DNA of 64,000 bases. Origin: Pseudomonas fluorescens (GTDB taxonomy: Bacteria; Pseudomonadota; Gammaproteobacteria; Pseudomonadales; Pseudomonadaceae). The notes below the pieces were generated by a model that had not been told where the DNA came from, ran no database searches, and saw only the letters and a list, made by a program, of their open reading frames with translations. Shown here piece by piece: positions 61,545 through 64,000 of the stretch (its first letter is position 1; each line of letters starts with the position of its first letter). The stretch is taken from NCBI RefSeq assembly GCF_001648775.1, contig NZ_LVEJ01000010.1, forward strand, positions 248,001-312,000, in the 5' to 3' direction. A program made the position numbers and the translations under genes.

Positions 61545-61809
61545 CCTAGGGTGGGTAGCGAATGCATGTCTCCCCGTTAAGTGATTACAGGTATCCTCGT
61601 CCAAATAGAGCGGATATCCGACCATCTTAGTTCAGGACCTCTGGGCACGACATAGGTCATCCTGTTAACCAAGCTGTTGGACGCGGCGCACCTATCCTGG
61701 TTTGCTAATGATGAAAATCCCCGGGTCGCTTCTGCCGGGTAGACTGCTCATGACGGTGAGCCACTTTCCGCAAACGGCCGCTTTGGGGCGATTTCGGCTT
61801 GTGACGACA

Positions 61810-61824
61810 GGCAGCTATTGGCCG
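61810..61824. repeat. Half-motif of the accessory element (copy E)
   Basis: GGCAGCTATTGGCCGA is the reverse complement of TCGGCCAATAGCTGCC, the half-motif seen in copies A-C. It lies in the roughly 290-base stretch between the degenerate SDR gene and alaE. The region has no gene I can support. Confidence 0.4.
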
Positions 61825-61835
61825 ACAACAGCCCC

Positions 61836-62303
61836 TCACCCATTCAACGACATCGGCCTGTCCCCACCCGGAGGCAGGCCAAACACCTTCCGCACGCCAT
61901 TAAGAAACGCCCCATAAGGCCGTCCCAGAACGAGCATCATCACGGCCGCGCCAAGCGTGCCGCGCAGCAGACCACTTCCCGATGCACCACTGAAGGCAAT
62001 GATCGCTGCATAGATCGGCACCTGAAAACTGACGAGGGCGAGACTGTCCCAGAACAACCTCGACGCCCGACCCGGACCGGCGTGCGTCATCACCCAATCT
62101 CGCCACAGGCCGTAAGGTCTCGCGACCGGAATCATCAACGCTGCGCCCAGCAGGCGCGCGTGCAGTACCTGATCCCACGTCATTCCGGCAATGAAACGTT
62201 CGTTGAGGATGCCGGTGGTGGTGAAGAACAGGATCAGCGCCGTGGTGTCGGCGAAAAAAGGCAGTCCGACGCGAGGGCTGTTGCAGGCGTTGCGGCACTT
62301 CAT
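61836..62303 (-). CDS. alaE: AlaE L-alanine exporter
   Basis: This 155-residue inner-membrane protein matches AlaE in length and motif order: ADTTALILFFTTTGILNERFIAGM near the first helix, ARLLGAALMIPVARPYGLWRDWVM, and the C-terminal VSFQVPIYAAI and GRPYGAFLNGVRKVFGL. AlaE exports L-alanine and some other amino acids to relieve toxic build-up. Four membrane helices are seen. The ribosome site AGGAGAG lies very close to the ATG, so the start is slightly uncertain. Confidence 0.85.
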   Translation of the reverse strand: MKCRNACNSPRVGLPFFADTTALILFFTTTGILNERFIAGMTWDQVLHARLLGAALMIPVARPYGLWRDWVMTHAGPGRASRLFWDSLALVSFQVPIYAAIIAFSGASGSGLLRGTLGAAVMMLVLGRPYGAFLNGVRKVFGLPPGGDRPMSLNG

Positions 62304-62326
62304 CTCTCCTGTCGTTGCGTCAGCAT

Positions 62327-63250
62327 TCAGCTATACGCCGGCGCTTCATCGTGCTGTGACATCGGCAACACCGCGAGGTGCGGGGATTCGCCGAAGTACT
62401 CGATCAGCAATTCGGTGAGGACGCGAATTTTGCGCGCAGGATGCGGGCCCGGTGGGCGGATGATGTAGGCGCCGGCCGGAGGCGGTGGATGGTTGGTCAT
62501 GATCGGCACGAGTGCGCCGGATGCCACGTGCTCATGGGTGAGGCAGTCGGGCAGGTAGGCGAGGCCCACTCCGGCGAGTGCGGCGGCGACGAGGGCGATG
62601 CCGTTGTCGGCCTTGAAGCGTCCTTGAGCGCGTACCGTGATGACCTTGTCGCCATCCATGAATTGCCAGGCTTCGGTGCCCTGCATCAGTGCTTGATGGC
62701 CGATCAGTTCATCCGGCGTCGCGGGTGCACCGTGCTTCTTGATGTAGTCCGGGCTTGCGACGAGCTTGCCGTAGACCGGACCGATACGCCTTGCGATCAG
62801 ATTGGAGTCCTGCAGATAGCCGACCCGGATGGCGCAATCGTAGCCCTCGGTGATCAGGTCGACGAAGCGATCGCTGTAGCAGGTCTGAATGTGCAGATGA
62901 GGGTGTCGGCGGGCCATTTCCGCCAGCACCGGCGCAAAGTGCGACGGGCCGAAAGACAACGGCACCGCCACGCGCAAGCGTCCGCGCAGGGCGCCGGCGG
63001 GCAGGATGGTTTCCTTGGCGATGTCGATTTCGCTGCAGACTCTGGCGGCGTAATCGCGGAACGTCGCGCCGGCCTCGGTGAGTGCCGCACCGCGTGTCGA
63101 GCGTGCCAACAGTTGCACGCCGAGTTCCGCTTCAAGCCTGGCGAGTCGTCGGCTGACGATCGATTTGGAGACCCCGAGCCGCAGTGCAGCCTGTGAAATA
63201 CCCCCGGCATCCGCCACTTCGACGAAGGTTTGCAGTTCATCGATATCCAT
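62327..63250 (-). CDS. LysR-family regulator
   Basis: This 307-residue protein begins MDIDELQTFVEVADAGGISQAALRLGVSKSIVSRRLARLEAELG, a classic LysR HTH. The effector domain has VAVPLSFGPSHFAPVLAEMARRHPHLHIQ. It is divergent from the isochorismatase-family gene at 63430 and 23 bases upstream of alaE on the same strand. The inverted repeat at 63312-63333 is its likely operator. The effector is unknown. Confidence 0.92.
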   Translation of the reverse strand: MDIDELQTFVEVADAGGISQAALRLGVSKSIVSRRLARLEAELGVQLLARSTRGAALTEAGATFRDYAARVCSEIDIAKETILPAGALRGRLRVAVPLSFGPSHFAPVLAEMARRHPHLHIQTCYSDRFVDLITEGYDCAIRVGYLQDSNLIARRIGPVYGKLVASPDYIKKHGAPATPDELIGHQALMQGTEAWQFMDGDKVITVRAQGRFKADNGIALVAAALAGVGLAYLPDCLTHEHVASGALVPIMTNHPPPPAGAYIIRPPGPHPARKIRVLTELLIEYFGESPHLAVLPMSQHDEAPAYS

Positions 63251-63311
63251 TCTCGCGTTCCCCTTTGCGCGACACAGTTCGCCTCGGGATGCTACTACTG
63301 CAGCGGATATG

Positions 63312-63333
63312 GGAACAGCACAATGGCTGTTCC
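63312..63333. promoter_or_regulatory. Inverted-repeat operator between LysR and hydrolase genes
   Basis: GGAACAGC-ACAATG-GCTGTTCC is a perfect 8-bp inverted repeat in the 179-base divergent region (LysR start 63250, hydrolase start 63430). It is the strongest symmetric site there and would suit a LysR dimer. Confidence 0.5.
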
Positions 63334-63429
63334 AGGCGCGGCGTCACTTGTGCGTGCTCTGGAACCCATTAGCCGCACGGGCCCCGGCCGCTGAATCAAC
63401 GTGCGAACCCAATACAAAAGGACCTGCAA

Positions 63430-64000
63430 ATGGCAAGCGAAACAATCCGTAACCCTCACACCGATCAACTCCTGACCCCTGAGAATTCGGCGTTGATCGT
63501 CATTGATTATCAACCGGTTCAGGTGTCCTCGATCCGCTCGATGCCGCGAGATGAACTGGTGTTCAACATCACCAGCGTCGCCAAGGCTGCGGTTAACTAC
63601 AACCTGCCGATCATCCACTCCACCGTCAATGTCACGACCGGTCGCAACAAGCCGCCTATTCAGGAGTTGCAAGCGGTACTCGGCCACCTGCCAACCTATG
63701 ACCGCACCTCGATCAACAGTTGGGAAGACACCGAGTTCAAACAGGCGGTCAAGGCGCTCGGGCGCAAGAAATTGATCATGACGGCACTGTGGACCGAAGC
63801 CTGCCTGGCGTTCCCGGTGCTCGACGCGATCCAGGAAGGCTACGAGGTTTACGTGCCGATCGATGCGGTGGGCGGCACATCGCTCGGCGCACACGAGGCG
63901 GCGTTGCGCAGAATGGAACAGGCGGGTGCGAAGCTCATCAGCCGCGTGCAAATGTACTGCGAACTGCAGCGCGATTGGGCGCGCGAGGTGACCGTGCCAG
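63430..64000 (+). CDS. Isochorismatase-family hydrolase, 3' end missing
   Basis: The ATG at 63430 follows AAAAGGACC; 190 codons are visible and the frame is still open at the right edge. The isochorismatase-like fold is shown by LIVIDYQPVQ (the catalytic Asp), the basic residue in ALGRKKLIM and the nucleophile Cys in TALWTEACLAF. The nearest family pattern is YcaC-like. The substrate is unknown. The divergent LysR regulator probably controls it. Confidence 0.87.
   Translation, partial: MASETIRNPHTDQLLTPENSALIVIDYQPVQVSSIRSMPRDELVFNITSVAKAAVNYNLPIIHSTVNVTTGRNKPPIQELQAVLGHLPTYDRTSINSWEDTEFKQAVKALGRKKLIMTALWTEACLAFPVLDAIQEGYEVYVPIDAVGGTSLGAHEAALRRMEQAGAKLISRVQMYCELQRDWAREVTVP

Overview
This is a GC-rich, densely coded stretch of a gammaproteobacterial chromosome that looks like a Pseudomonas of the fluorescens/putida type. 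The basis is gene content and style: ProP, an AspT-type exchanger, DUF3144, DUF502, DUF2252 and DUF3313 proteins, a polyamine-type glutamine synthetase locus, AlaE, a Pseudomonas-like REP hairpin (3121-3217) and many LysR, AraC and GlxA regulators. I saw no rRNA, tRNA, CRISPR, transposase or phage genes. Species is not resolved, and all functions come from reading protein motifs without database searches.

Left part (1-40.6 kb), mostly core-like. A 5'-truncated MscS-type channel and an AspT-family exchanger are followed by the main feature: a five-gene minus-strand operon (3269-20361). It encodes a 3771-residue adhesin (LEPR-type N-terminal motif, DUF4347, many DUF11-like modules, an SdrD-B-like module, 11 VCBS repeats), a TolC-like outer-membrane lipoprotein, a small periplasmic adaptor, an adaptor with a cytoplasmic GAF-like domain, and a multi-pass M50 zinc metalloprotease with a PqqD-like N-terminus and an HlyD-like C-terminus. 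The last four genes are coupled by short overlaps. The set resembles a type I secretion locus in which the ABC ATPase is replaced by a membrane metalloprotease, and it is the best candidate here for an undescribed system. Next come a DUF2092 protein, an Asn-rich protein, DUF502, an F420-reductase-like oxidoreductase with a divergent LysR gene, ProP, a DUF3313 lipoprotein operon divergent from an OmpR/EnvZ-type pair, DUF2252, a GlxA-type regulator beside an orphan sulfonate-type binding protein and an arylsulfotransferase-like protein, a puuB-puuR-puuA-like polyamine operon with a perfect 12-bp inverted-repeat operator, DUF3144, an AraC/EamA pair and a DUF4432 protein.

Right part (40.6-62 kb), accessory. 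Small redox and regulator cassettes sit between runs of non-coding DNA that carry related, decayed palindromic elements (about 40617, 42500, 49297, 55223, 61810). They include a Crp/Fnr regulator with a membrane-anchored SDR, an NtaA-type flavin monooxygenase behind a sigma-54 promoter, an amine oxidase, SDR plus carboxymuconolactone-decarboxylase genes with a LysR gene, an SDR plus cupin, an NTF2-like protein, a Gfo/Idh/MocA oxidoreductase divergent from an MFS pump with repeated operators, an MBL hydrolase, an alpha/beta hydrolase, another SDR, an Old Yellow Enzyme, a second MFS pump and a second GlxA-type regulator. Three of the five SDR proteins lack a canonical catalytic residue. The window closes with AlaE, a LysR regulator and a 3'-truncated isochorismatase-family hydrolase that share a divergent operator region.
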